From: Paenibacillus sp. MAEPY2
GTDB lineage: Bacteria > Bacillota > Bacilli > Paenibacillales > Paenibacillaceae
NCBI RefSeq assembly: GCF_000499205.1
Contig: NZ_AWUK01000006.1
Location: forward strand, 124,001-188,000
DNA: 64,000 nucleotides
Direction of reading: 5' to 3'
The position numbers and the translations under genes were made by a program. This document shows, piece after piece, positions 1 through 8,462 of this stretch (positions within the stretch are counted from its first letter, which is position 1; each line of letters begins with the position of its first letter). Under the pieces are notes generated by a model, which had not been told where the DNA came from, did not search any database, and worked only from the letters and a program-made list of their open reading frames with translations.

Positions 1-333
1 CCAGAGGTGAACAGTCTCATTCCTAAAATTGAGCAATGGATCACAGCGCTTAATGATTCTGATGGTATTGGAGTTTCTCAATATGAACTGACCATTAATG
101 ATAAAAGTAATCATTCAACGTTGTTATACTTGACAACAGATTTAGTGTATAGTGATTTTTATTGGTGGCAATCCCCAGCTCTTGGCGATGAAGTTTGGAC
201 AAAAACTAAACCAGAAAGCCAAGAATCAGCTGCTAGTAAAGACAAAGTTCCGGCGACAATTGAAGAAGGGATACATGCTGGGCCCTCTGGAGCAGATAAC
301 AATGGATATGAAGGGCCTCAATTTAAAAAATAA
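1..333 (+). CDS. C-terminal part of an unidentified protein (5' truncated)
   Basis: The reading frame is open from the window edge to a TAA at 331-333, so this is probably the tail of a longer gene. A GTG at 7 is available but has no ribosome site visible in the window. The visible ~110 residues are acidic and polar. They include an aromatic stretch (YSDFYWW) and end in a low-complexity Gly/Ser/Lys tail. I recognise no domain and see no signal peptide or membrane segment. It converges on the helicase gene across a shared terminator hairpin. Confidence 0.6.
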   Translation, partial: PEVNSLIPKIEQWITALNDSDGIGVSQYELTINDKSNHSTLLYLTTDLVYSDFYWWQSPALGDEVWTKTKPESQESAASKDKVPATIEEGIHAGPSGADNNGYEGPQFKK

Positions 334-363
334 AAAAAACTGAGTTTATCTAAACTCTCGTTT

Positions 364-415
364 GAAAGACACAACAGAATCTCTCTGAATTTGAGGAGAC
401 TCTGTTGTGTCTTTT
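364..415. terminator. Bidirectional intrinsic terminator
   Basis: A long hairpin has arms AAAGACACAACAGAATCTC and its near-perfect complement ending TGTGTCTTT, with one mismatch. It lies between two converging genes (ends at 333 and 429), with U-rich flanks on both strands. Confidence 0.8.
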
Positions 416-428
416 GGTAATTAACCCC

Positions 429-3400
429 TCAAACAATACATTTATTCGCCACCGCCACCATCTTCGCGGGCATTTCTTCTCGCAGTCGCCACACAAAGCT
501 CATCGGTTTGTTCCCCTCATGACTCACATAATCGGCTTCGCCTAAGAAGACAAATGGAGATGTATAGCCATGCTCTTCCTTATACTCCCGCACGAATAGC
601 GCGATCCGATTGCCCGTCTCTCGATGATGAATATACCGCTGCGCGGTAGCTGTATGCTCCGACACCCGGCTCTGAGTCTGCCAGTGGAATAAACGCTCGT
701 TAATCGCATAATCCTCATACAGCGTAGATGGAGAGAAATCTTTGTCCGATTTGTTCAACGTAATGAAGAAAATATCCGTCTGTTCATCGGCAAAATACTT
801 CACGCCTTCACGGAAGGCGGGTGATTGCTCGGTATTCCAATAACCGAAGGCGGCAAGTACTTGGTCGATGGAGTACATACAGTGGATATCCAGTGGACAA
901 GTGTACGGGAACGAATTGCTTTTATCCACAAATCGCAGATGAGCCAGATTATATTTGAAAATATCCACAAGCTCTGCTCGGAATGCCTCACAAGACAGCA
1001 CACGCCGCACACCCTCTTCGATGCTGCTCAATCCTAATTTCTCAGGCGCAGCCCGGTGGAAGGTGTAATAGAACATGGTGAGCATGCGCCGTTCATCGGC
1101 GGTCGTGAGTTCTTTACCTTTTTCGATATAGTTGATCAGGAACGTTAGCCAGCTTCGGGAGTTAATCGTCAGCACAGACGGTAGTCTGCGGATATATTCC
1201 TCGTGTTCATCTTCAATGGGTGCTTTTAATCCGGCTTCGGCCAACATGCCACGGAAATATCTTTTCCCTGTACGTCCACCATAGAATTCATAGAGTGTCA
1301 TCCCGTGATACTCTACAAAATGAGTTAAGGTCAGCGGCAGTCCGGTGTCTTGCTGGAACGTTTGCAGCTTCTGGATCAGAGCCCTGCGATTACGACTCAT
1401 CTGCTTGAGATTGCGCATGATGTATTCCTTCGCTTGCTTTTCCAATTGAATGAACGTGCCGCGAGACAGGTTCGAAAAGCCGTTCTCAACGTAGTACGAG
1501 ATGGAATGTTTAGTAGCGCCGATCAGGGCGCGGAATTTATCTTGGAACCTGTACTCCTGATGCGCTTGCCCAATGAAGTCGAGCACGGTCAGGCACTCTT
1601 TGCCCTCCGCCATCCGTAGTCCACGTCCCAACTGTTGCAGGAATACGGTCAAACTCTCGGTAGGACGCAGGAACAAAATGGTGTTGACCTCAGGGATATC
1701 CACGCCCTCATTGTACAGATCCACGACAAAGATCATGCGCAGTTCCCCGTTAACCAGCTGTCCTTTTGCAGCATGACGTTCCTGTTCGCTCGACCCACCA
1801 TGCAGGGCCATGGATGGAATGCCGGCTTCGTTAAATATTTTTGCCATATACAGCGCATGATCCACCCCTACGCAGAAACCAAGCCCCTTCACATCGTCCA
1901 GATCGGTTACATATTTGTTCAGACTTTGGATGATTTGGTTGGCACGGATTTTGTTATGGGTATAGAGCTTCTCCAGTTCGTTCAGGTCGTAGCCTTTACG
2001 GGACCACTTCACCTGTGATAGATCGACAGTATCGGTGACGCCAAAATATTGAAAAGGACTCAGCAGCTTCCGGTCAATGGCATCGGTCAGACGGATCTCG
2101 GCGGCAATCGAATAATCGAAGTAGGCGGTAATGTCTTTGCCATCCATCCGTTCCGGCGTTGCAGTGAGTCCTAGCAAAATCTTCGGTTCGTAGTGGGACA
2201 ACAGCTTCTGGTATGAAGGCGCTGCGGCATGGTGGAATTCATCCACAATGATGTAGTCGTAATAGTCTGGGCTGGTGATCTCCGTCAACTTCATAGAGTT
2301 AAGACTCTGAATGCTAACAAACAGATGATCCAGCGCTTCCGCTCGATGATTCCCGACATGCAGCTCGCCAAAGTTCATATCCTTCAGGATATACCGGAAC
2401 GTATCCCGGCTTTGCTTCAAGATTTCTTCCCGATGTGCGACAAAAAGTAGCTTGGCTCCCGCATGAATTGCATGGAACCGTTTGTAGTCGAAGGCAGAGA
2501 TGACCGTTTTGCCAACGCCTGTGGCGGCGACGATCAGGTTACGAGTTCTTCCGTACAGCGTACGCTCGGCGTGAAGCTGTTCCAGCACTTCCTTTTGATA
2601 ATCGTAAGGCTGGATGTCGAGGTGAAAGTGGTTGGACTGATCTTTCTTACGATTCAGAGCCGCCTTCAACTGTGCCTCATGGCCTTCATCCTCAGCCATA
2701 TACCGCGTGAATTCACGGTCGTTCCAGTAACTCTCGAAGGTCGCTTCAATCTTGCGAAGCACGTCGAGTGAATCCTTCTCCGTTACCTTGAGGTTCCACT
2801 CCATGCCACTGGTCAGCGCCGGGTTAGATAGGTTGGAAGAGCCGACATAGGCTGTCGTGAATCCAGTATCACGGTGGAAAATGTACGTTTTGGCGTGCAG
2901 CCGAGTCACTTTGTTATCATAGGAAATCTGGATTTCTGTGTTAGGTAATCTGCTAAGTTCGGTAATGGCTTTGAGGTCGGTTGCCTCCATATAGGTGGTC
3001 GTGATAATCCGCAGCTTGCCACCGCTCGCCGTGAATTGTTGAAGCTGTTCCAGCAGCAGGCGAAGCCCGCTGAATTTGATAAACGAAACCAGCCAGTCGA
3101 TTCGATCGGCGGTCACGATCTCCTTTTGCAGCTCCAATAACATACTCGGCTCGGACCTTGCACCTGTGAACAACGAGCTTTGAGCGATAGGTGTATCTGG
3201 ACGAACGATTTGGGTATCCCGGACCGCACGAATGCTGTTCAGCTTGGAATACACATGGGTCAATACTTCCCCCTGCTCATCCAGTTGCAATTCGTTGTAC
3301 TCTTCTTCTCCCAGCGTGCCTTTCAGGGTAGCCATAATCTCATTACACGTTCGGATCTGCGCCAACACTGCCGTCTTATCTTCCGTCTGTTCCCGTACAA

Positions 3401-3566
3401 TCTTGAGCGCTCGCCGGGTCACCGCTGCCAAATACGTGGACAGCAGTTTACGTGCTTCCTCTGCATCCAGCTTCTCGGTCCCAATGTTATACACATCCGG
3501 GTCCAGCGCAAAAATCTCCTGTCTGGTGATGGTGTTGATAAGCTGTTCATATATGCCTTGTTTCAT
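429..3566 (-). CDS. PLD-nuclease/SF2 helicase fusion with DUF3427 C-terminus
   Basis: The 1045-residue cytoplasmic protein has three parts. A phospholipase-D-like domain (about 150-290) shows HAKTYIF at 224 and VGSSNLS at 241. A superfamily 2 helicase core has Walker A ATGVGKT at 348-354, DEFHH at 442 and TATPER at 469, with a motif VI region around QQLGRGLR. A long C-terminal region of the DUF3427 type follows. Family members resemble the R subunit of restriction enzymes and are often found in defence regions; the substrate is unknown. The ATG start follows GAGGT at suitable spacing. The PLD domain keeps the H-x-K part of the HKD motif, followed by the downstream Ser/Asn (GSSNLS), so nuclease activity is possible. 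No methylase or other restriction partner is visible, so it acts alone or with genes outside the window. Domain call is secure; a defence role is inference. Confidence 0.85.
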   Translation of the reverse strand: MKQGIYEQLINTITRQEIFALDPDVYNIGTEKLDAEEARKLLSTYLAAVTRRALKIVREQTEDKTAVLAQIRTCNEIMATLKGTLGEEEYNELQLDEQGEVLTHVYSKLNSIRAVRDTQIVRPDTPIAQSSLFTGARSEPSMLLELQKEIVTADRIDWLVSFIKFSGLRLLLEQLQQFTASGGKLRIITTTYMEATDLKAITELSRLPNTEIQISYDNKVTRLHAKTYIFHRDTGFTTAYVGSSNLSNPALTSGMEWNLKVTEKDSLDVLRKIEATFESYWNDREFTRYMAEDEGHEAQLKAALNRKKDQSNHFHLDIQPYDYQKEVLEQLHAERTLYGRTRNLIVAATGVGKTVISAFDYKRFHAIHAGAKLLFVAHREEILKQSRDTFRYILKDMNFGELHVGNHRAEALDHLFVSIQSLNSMKLTEITSPDYYDYIIVDEFHHAAAPSYQKLLSHYEPKILLGLTATPERMDGKDITAYFDYSIAAEIRLTDAIDRKLLSPFQYFGVTDTVDLSQVKWSRKGYDLNELEKLYTHNKIRANQIIQSLNKYVTDLDDVKGLGFCVGVDHALYMAKIFNEAGIPSMALHGGSSEQERHAAKGQLVNGELRMIFVVDLYNEGVDIPEVNTILFLRPTESLTVFLQQLGRGLRMAEGKECLTVLDFIGQAHQEYRFQDKFRALIGATKHSISYYVENGFSNLSRGTFIQLEKQAKEYIMRNLKQMSRNRRALIQKLQTFQQDTGLPLTLTHFVEYHGMTLYEFYGGRTGKRYFRGMLAEAGLKAPIEDEHEEYIRRLPSVLTINSRSWLTFLINYIEKGKELTTADERRMLTMFYYTFHRAAPEKLGLSSIEEGVRRVLSCEAFRAELVDIFKYNLAHLRFVDKSNSFPYTCPLDIHCMYSIDQVLAAFGYWNTEQSPAFREGVKYFADEQTDIFFITLNKSDKDFSPSTLYEDYAINERLFHWQTQSRVSEHTATAQRYIHHRETGNRIALFVREYKEEHGYTSPFVFLGEADYVSHEGNKPMSFVWRLREEMPAKMVAVANKCIV

Positions 3567-3706
3567 GAATATACCTCGTGAGGGTGTAGGATGGTTGTGG
3601 ATAGTTCTCTATGTATATGGTGAGCTATATAATCGGTATAGGTAAGTAATACTTCTACTATATTATCGTCCAGTATGGGAATTTTTTCATTAGTTGATTT
3701 GATACC

Positions 3707-3748
3707 AAAAAAGGAGTTCTCCCTATGACAGGAGCGCCCCTTTTTGAA
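3707..3748 (-). terminator. Terminator of the small secreted protein gene
   Basis: On the minus strand a GC-rich stem (AAAAAGGGGCGCTCC pairing with GGAGAACTCCTTTTTT, imperfect) ends in a T run just after the stop codon at 3766. Confidence 0.65.
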
Positions 3749-3765
3749 TATCATCGTATTATGCC

Positions 3766-4365
3766 TTACAAACCATCTGAATACATCAACTTATCAATGT
3801 CTAAGTTATTTGTCCGATCTGAGTACAAGATGCGCAAACGTGGTTGTCCTTGGTATCGATCTAGATAAAGCGCAACTTCTGTTTTCTTATTATTGATTAC
3901 CCACCGTGATTTAAACATAATGTTCCCCCTACTCAGGTCCAATGCGTCGTCGTTCGTTAGACTAGACTCTGCACCAACGATGTATTTATCAGTCGAATTG
4001 GTAGGTTTACCGTATTTGTCTTCCAAGGCATCTTTGATGCCGTAGTATGTGTTCATTTTATCTTCAGAAGTCGCAAGCGTGTTACCCTTCACTTCGTAGA
4101 TAGTACGAACCAGTTTGTTCTTGTAGAACAAGTAAGATAACTCTGCAGATGTTGAGGAGACCGACGAACTGTATGTAAGGTATGAAAAATGGTTAACACT
4201 TCCTGAATCAATCAGTTTGTCCTTTTCTAGTTTCTTGATTTGTTTAGTGTTCATGCCCCACTTTACATTGCGAAAGTCTGCTTTCGAAGCAGCAGATGCG
4301 GAAAGTGGTAAGATCGCGATCGCTACCATGAACAAAGCAATGAACATTAGAGAAATTTTCCTCAT
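3766..4365 (-). CDS. Small secreted protein of unknown function
   Basis: 199 residues. The N-terminus is a clear signal peptide (MRKISLMF then a hydrophobic stretch, cleavage near SASAA), so the product is exported. The mature part begins FRNVKWGM, a motif seen at the start of many short secreted Bacillota proteins of unknown role. It is followed by a mixed alpha/beta sequence with Tyr- and Lys-rich strands. AAGGAG sits upstream of the ATG. The gene stands alone between two terminators, so it is probably monocistronic. I cannot assign a function. Confidence 0.75.
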   Translation of the reverse strand: MRKISLMFIALFMVAIAILPLSASAASKADFRNVKWGMNTKQIKKLEKDKLIDSGSVNHFSYLTYSSSVSSTSAELSYLFYKNKLVRTIYEVKGNTLATSEDKMNTYYGIKDALEDKYGKPTNSTDKYIVGAESSLTNDDALDLSRGNIMFKSRWVINNKKTEVALYLDRYQGQPRLRILYSDRTNNLDIDKLMYSDGL

Positions 4366-4434
4366 ACGTCAACTCCTTATCGTATTTTTTATAATTATAC
4401 CACGGAATTATTTGTTTGGATAAAACAGCAAATA

Positions 4435-4464
4435 GCACCTCTACTTACGATCTGGTAGAAGTGC
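4435..4464 (-). terminator. Terminator after the immunity-gene cluster
   Basis: On the minus strand, GCACTTCTAC pairs with GTAGAGGTGC (one G-U) across a 10-base loop, followed by a T-rich stretch. It lies just past the stop of the decayed immunity gene at 4490. Confidence 0.6.
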
Positions 4465-4489
4465 CTGAATCTTAATTATTGTGCTTCAT

Positions 4490-4966
4490 TTAAATGTTGT
4501 TTTTGGGATTGATATAGCACCAATTATAATTGTAGGATGCCTTTATCTTTTTCATATCTTCCAAATTGTAAAACCAATCTTCCTCAATCCATACTCTTGC
4601 ATCGGGGCATTCGCTCAGAAAAGCAAAAAGGAATTTAAATAATAAGTCCTCATTATCATCAAAGTCATCAGATACTACTGCTTTAAAATATTCATTTTGC
4701 GTATCATCCCAATCATAAGTAACGTTTTGAAATTCATAAGGTTCATCATATACACTAAAGCTAAGCGTCCTTGAGTAATTTTCCTTGAATGGCGTGTTTT
4801 ATATATATCTTCGAGTGTATTTTAATGTACCTTCGCTATTGTAAGTTTCTTCATCATTATCAAATAAAAGTTTCTCTTTCATGCATATATTTTTAATAGT
4901 ACTCAATAAATTATTTGCTGACGTGCTTTCTCCACGTTTAAATAATACAAAAGATGACATTCCCAT
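4490..4966 (-). pseudogene. Decayed second immunity gene, single in-frame stop
   Basis: From an ATG at 4966 (GAGGAG upstream) one frame runs 477 bases to a TAA at 4490-4492. It is broken only by a TAA at 4799-4801 (codon 56). Read through, it gives about 158 residues that align along their whole length with the neighbouring intact immunity-like protein. Examples are SSFVLFK against SSLIFLK, EGTLKY against EGTLSE, and a matching EYF/NYF...F block and acidic/aromatic tail. It is therefore a diverged paralogue from a tandem immunity array that lost function by one nonsense change, unless it is read through or the base is a sequencing error. It is AT-rich like its neighbour. Confidence 0.75.
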
Positions 4967-5031
4967 TTTTTCAATACTCCTCGCCGATGTCTAATCCTTT
5001 TTAAAACCTCATTATTTTCAAATGTATAAAA

Positions 5032-5514
5032 CTAGACAATCTTTTCACTGCACCACTTCGGGTCATATGGCATCTGACTTAATTTTAAAATATCGTCAGC
5101 GGTGTAATACCAGTCAGCATCATCAAACCATAGATAATCTTGAATATTATCTTTAAAGTACTCTACAACGAATCTAAAGATAAACTTGTACTCATGATTT
5201 ATATTTTCAATATCTAAAGCCCAGAAGTAATTTTCGTCTTGAGTAAGCCAAGTGAAACTATCAATTGAATCTTCTTCTACTTGATTAACATTAAATGTGA
5301 AATACTTTAAATTGTCCTTATTCTCTATGCTTTTAAAAGAAGATTCATCAACTTCTGATAGTGTCCCTTCAGCAGATATAAAGAGATCATCACGGTATTT
5401 ATCTTTTATCAAAATGCAAAACATATTCGCTTTTTGCGCTGCTTTCTTAAAATCCTCAATAGCTTTTTCAGGAATGTAATTTTCTATCTTTTTCAAAAAA
5501 ATTAAAGAACTCAC
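5032..5514 (-). CDS. Immunity-like protein for the adjacent toxin
   Basis: 160 residues, acidic and aromatic-rich with no signal peptide, so cytoplasmic. Its start overlaps the stop of the toxin gene by four bases (ATGA-type), giving translational coupling. That is the standard layout of toxin then cognate immunity protein. I do not recognise a named immunity family. Asp/Glu and Trp/Tyr/Phe abundance (for example DYLWFDDADWYY) suits binding a basic nuclease tip. The gene is markedly AT-rich compared with surrounding core genes, suggesting recent transfer together with the toxin tip. A decayed paralogue follows it. Role inferred from context. Confidence 0.7.
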   Translation of the reverse strand: MSSLIFLKKIENYIPEKAIEDFKKAAQKANMFCILIKDKYRDDLFISAEGTLSEVDESSFKSIENKDNLKYFTFNVNQVEEDSIDSFTWLTQDENYFWALDIENINHEYKFIFRFVVEYFKDNIQDYLWFDDADWYYTADDILKLSQMPYDPKWCSEKIV

Positions 5515-6710
5515 TTCTTCAAGACCTCCTCTAATTCGTTAGTAGAACTTATTATTTTTATTCCTTTATTCTGAATCATTTTAACTAGATTTTCCTGCGT
5601 TCGATTATTGACAGTAATATCTTCGATATAATATATGATTTCCTTGTTATCGTAGTTAAAGTATTTCTCATTTAAAGGATCAGTCAATTTATCAAATTGT
5701 TTTTTACTTACTGCACTTAAAGATTTCTTCACTTCAATAAGATGTGAATCTGTTAACACGTCAATATCCCCTGCTATTGTATCATCTTGCAATTTCAACT
5801 GTATTCCAGTCCCCTGCAATCTTCCTGTACCTTTTACAGTCTGTGCTACTTCACCTTCTAAAACATCACCAGCTTTTGAGCTTTTTAAATTCTTCTCGAT
5901 AATAGCATCTATATCTTTAGAACCTTGTTTGGTCCAAGATATCTCATTACCGAATTGATTAGGGAATATAGTTTTATTTCCTTCCATTCTTAACCTTGAG
6001 TCATTAGTTAAACCGCTACCTTTCCCCGGATCTACCTTCCCACCACCAGATCCTCCCAAATCGCTATGCTTATTCTCCACCGAACGAAGCGCCTTGCCAA
6101 CGAAAGCGTAGGCCAATACCTGTCCCATCACAGAACCACTATAGTACCCTGCCCCATTCTCATCCACCTGCTTCTTCTGCTCATCCACAAACTGCTCGAC
6201 GTCAGACCTGGCTGTTCCGTTTCCCCAGGCTGCATCCCAAGCAAACTTAATACCTCGCCCAACATCGACCACTCTGCCCAAGGTCATAGCATAAGCCACA
6301 CTGGTCACCGTACCAAATGGGTCATAGAAAAGAGCCTCTGCTGTCTGTCCAATCCCAGTTACGGTCTCTCCAACCGACTTGTCGAGCAGTCCAACACCGA
6401 AATTTCGTTTCAGTTCTTCAGGTATATATAGAGCAACCTCACCCGAACCATCCGCTGTTCTAAAATTCTTCGCTATAAAAATAAATTCATTCTGAATTTT
6501 ATCCAAAAGACCCAATGTGGCTGGGAAAACTTCTTTCACCTGCATAAAATCCCAAAAGAAACGTTCCCCTGTCACACCAGACCACTCCGATTGCAACAGG
6601 TAGATTGCTTTTTCAAGCTCTCGGACCATTCGCTCCAGTTCCAGCTTCTTTTGCTGGACCAACCTGGCTTTTTCCTCTAGTACATCGGGATGTACCTCGA
6701 TTCGTTGCAT
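5511..6710 (-). CDS. WXG-type polymorphic toxin with nuclease-like C-terminus
   Basis: I place the start at ATG 6710, which has GGTGA at seven bases. An in-frame upstream ATG at 6830 would add 40 residues but lacks a usable ribosome site. The first ~90 residues form a WXG100-like helical hairpin (EWSGVTGERFFW), a type VII secretion signal. A pre-toxin segment with FGVGLLDKSVGETVTGIG follows, then a Gly/Ser linker near GGSGGGKVDPGKG. The variable tip contains GDIDVLTDSHLIEVKK, matching the acidic-D...E-x-K pattern of the PD-(D/E)XK nuclease fold. The expected role is contact-dependent killing of related bacteria by DNA or RNA cleavage. Downstream is its immunity gene. The tip half is AT-rich and the secretion half is not, as expected when tips are exchanged. 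The nuclease fold is inferred from one motif. Confidence 0.75.
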   Translation of the reverse strand: MQRIEVHPDVLEEKARLVQQKKLELERMVRELEKAIYLLQSEWSGVTGERFFWDFMQVKEVFPATLGLLDKIQNEFIFIAKNFRTADGSGEVALYIPEELKRNFGVGLLDKSVGETVTGIGQTAEALFYDPFGTVTSVAYAMTLGRVVDVGRGIKFAWDAAWGNGTARSDVEQFVDEQKKQVDENGAGYYSGSVMGQVLAYAFVGKALRSVENKHSDLGGSGGGKVDPGKGSGLTNDSRLRMEGNKTIFPNQFGNEISWTKQGSKDIDAIIEKNLKSSKAGDVLEGEVAQTVKGTGRLQGTGIQLKLQDDTIAGDIDVLTDSHLIEVKKSLSAVSKKQFDKLTDPLNEKYFNYDNKEIIYYIEDITVNNRTQENLVKMIQNKGIKIISSTNELEEVLKK

Positions 6711-6903
6711 TCTGTCTTCACCGCCAACCTGACCGTAGTATATGTACCTAAATTTTAACAAGTCAGAACGGGGATTGGAATCAAACAGAGGATTCATTTT
6801 CTCATAGGTTATCCGGTAATTGGGCAACATCCCTTAGGCAGCTATTTTGCGCATTAGTGCATACTTCCCTTAGAGTCGACTGGTGCCTTGTACAAAAAAA
6901 GAA

Positions 6904-6928
6904 CGACTTCTATCTGCGATAGAAGTCG
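6904..6928 (-). terminator. Terminator of the DUF4183 gene
   Basis: A perfect stem CGACTTCTAT / ATAGAAGTCG flanks a 5-base loop. On the minus strand a run of seven T follows within a few bases. Confidence 0.8.
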
Positions 6929-6963
6929 AACAAGGTAATGATGCAGCAGGATTCAGGTAAGCA

Positions 6964-7248
6964 TTAAGACACGACGAATTGTACTACAACTGGAATTCCA
7001 GCATTCAGTGCGTCTCCACCGGGAATCGTAATTGTAGTGGTTGTAACAGTGGAAGTATCTGCTGTCTGCATAATGCCGTTAATATAAAGATTATAATAAT
7101 TGAACGTGCCTGGAAATGCAGTTGCAGATGCACCGGCGTCGTTTGTAAAAGCAGTTGCAGCAATCGCAAACGTTGCTCCGGTACCCGTTCCGTCACCAAT
7201 GGTTGCAGCAAATCTTACACTGTTCTGAAATGGGGTTACGAGTGGCAT
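6964..7248 (-). CDS. DUF4183 spore-surface-type protein
   Basis: 94 residues from ATG 7248, which has AGGAGG eight bases upstream. A GTG three codons earlier overlaps that site and is unlikely. The protein is small, Ala/Thr/Val-rich and beta-like, with the family signature [11 protein letters not shown] and a following T-rich strand. DUF4183 proteins of Bacillus and Paenibacillus are usually linked to spore outer layers; that is family knowledge. It is the smaller partner of the collagen-like DUF4183 gene next door, and both are on the minus strand. A CATATACTA word lies just upstream (7271-7279) and matches the sigma-K -10 pattern. Confidence 0.8.
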   Translation of the reverse strand: MPLVTPFQNSVRFAATIGDGTGTGATFAIAATAFTNDAGASATAFPGTFNYYNLYINGIMQTADTSTVTTTTITIPGGDALNAGIPVVVQFVVS

Positions 7249-7270
7249 GGTTCTCACCTCCTACCTGACA

Positions 7271-7279
7271 TAGTATATG
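7271..7279 (-). promoter_or_regulatory. Possible sigma-K -10 element (DUF4183 gene)
   Basis: CATATACTA on the minus strand fits CATAnnnTA exactly. It is close to the gene: transcription would begin only just before the AGGAGG, leaving a leader of about 16 bases, and no clear -35 is seen. Weak on its own, but the next gene has the same pattern. Confidence 0.35.
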
Positions 7280-7330
7280 TGGTAGTTTCGAGAGAAGTGA
7301 AGGCGAAGTCACGAGGAGGTTTGACCAAAT

Positions 7331-8272
7331 TTAACCATTTGTTATATTTGCTGTTAGTTGAATTATCTCCACAATGATCGGCGTTCCAGCAAAGAGCACA
7401 CCACCTTGTGAAGGGAAAAATAGCATAACTTTACTTACGTCATATGAGTTACCTGGCTGTAGGATCCCGTTGATATAAAGATTGTAGATACTGGTAAGTC
7501 CTATTCCTGCAAATTCGGATACACTCCGACCATCGTCATTCACGAATTCCCCCACGGGGATCGTAACCGAGTCCGATAAATTAAGATCGGTGTCTGGAAA
7601 ATAGAAGTAACGGTTTACCGTAGGAATGATCTCAATTCCGGGTATGCTGCCCGGCGGACCTTGCACGCCCTGAGGACCAGCGGGGCCCTGCGCTCCTGGC
7701 ACGCCCGGGTCGCCTTGCTCGCCCTGAGGGCCGACGGGGCCTTGCGCTCCTGGCACGCCCGGGTCGCCTCGCTCTCCCTGAGGGCCGACGGGGCCCTGCG
7801 CTCCGGGCAGGCCCGGGTCGCCTTGCTTGCCCGGAGAGCCAGCAGGGCCTGGCACGCCCTGCTCACCGGGAGGACCGGCGGGACCTTGCGCTCCGGGAAA
7901 TCCCGGTGGGCCATGCTCGCCGTGAGGGCCAGCAGGGCCTTCGGCACCTTGCTCCCCCACTAGACCTTGCATTCCGGGCGGTCCGACCGTCTCCGGTTCA
8001 TGTTGTCTCATCGGAGCGAGCAGGGACCCATGCTCCGGAAATACCGGGTTGACGCCAATCCCCCTCGGCAAAGCAATGATTTTTTTGCCACAGACTACTT
8101 TCAGTTGTCTAATTAGACGCTTCGGTCGTAGGGAGCGGTGCTTTCTCCGACAGGGTTTACGGATAATATGGCATTTCCTGCGTTTTCCCGGGGATTTGTT
8201 TCTGCATTTCGATATTGAACGTCTGGATCTTAATCGTTTAGGCGTAGCTATCCTCTTATTGAGATACTTCAA
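7331..8272 (-). CDS. Collagen-like protein with C-terminal DUF4183
   Basis: I choose the TTG at 8272 (AAGGAG ten bases upstream) over an upstream ATG at 8302. The N-terminal ~90 residues are very basic, rich in Arg/Lys with several Cys. Next come about 38 uninterrupted Gly-X-Y triplets including repeated blocks of [18 protein letters not shown] type, then a DUF4183 domain with [10 protein letters not shown]. Such proteins form hair-like filaments of the exosporium or spore coat in related bacteria. The triplet region is GC-rich and internally repetitive, so copy number may vary between strains. The basic N-terminal segment is not a signal peptide, consistent with assembly from the mother cell. 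The product is likely expressed late in sporulation. Confidence 0.85.
   Translation of the reverse strand: MKYLNKRIATPKRLRSRRSISKCRNKSPGKRRKCHIIRKPCRRKHRSLRPKRLIRQLKVVCGKKIIALPRGIGVNPVFPEHGSLLAPMRQHEPETVGPPGMQGLVGEQGAEGPAGPHGEHGPPGFPGAQGPAGPPGEQGVPGPAGSPGKQGDPGLPGAQGPVGPQGERGDPGVPGAQGPVGPQGEQGDPGVPGAQGPAGPQGVQGPPGSIPGIEIIPTVNRYFYFPDTDLNLSDSVTIPVGEFVNDDGRSVSEFAGIGLTSIYNLYINGILQPGNSYDVSKVMLFFPSQGGVLFAGTPIIVEIIQLTANITNG
7600..7965 (-). repeat. Gly-X-Y collagen repeat tract
   Basis: About 38 consecutive Gly-X-Y codon triplets. The best-conserved part (about 7670-7830) repeats an 18-residue block roughly three times with only a few changes, a substrate for slippage or unequal recombination. Confidence 0.8.
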
Positions 8273-8315
8273 AACGTTCACTCTCCTTAGGCCAAAACAC
8301 ACAGTGTATATGCCC

Positions 8316-8324
8316 TATACTATG
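8316..8324 (-). promoter_or_regulatory. Possible sigma-K -10 element (collagen-like gene)
   Basis: CATAGTATA on the minus strand matches CATAnnnTA exactly and lies about 44 bases before the TTG start, leaving a leader of roughly 37 bases. No convincing AC-type -35 is seen. The same pattern precedes the neighbouring DUF4183 gene. Confidence 0.45.
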
Positions 8325-8378
8325 TCCTTAGCACATTCGGAGAGTGTGCGAATAACTAGGAAGGATGCCCAATAACAA

Positions 8379-8411
8379 AAGACAACAGCTCCTGCCATAG
8401 TCCTTTGTCTT
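8379..8411 (-). terminator. Possible terminator of small lipoprotein gene
   Basis: A stem AAGACAA / TTGTCTT with a 19-base loop lies 50 bases past the lipoprotein stop. On the minus strand it is followed by a T-rich stretch. The stem is short. Confidence 0.4.
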
Positions 8412-8462
8412 ACTAATCGTTCATTCTCTACTCACAATATCTCAAGAAAGCTATGTTCTCTC

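Noticed and set aside
3563..3754. 63-residue minus-strand ORF before the helicase
   Set aside because: It spans the terminator of the neighbouring gene and overlaps the helicase start without a usable site.
7661..7963. Repetitive plus-strand ORF over the collagen tract
   Set aside because: Mirror image of the Gly-X-Y repeat; coding is clearly on the minus strand.
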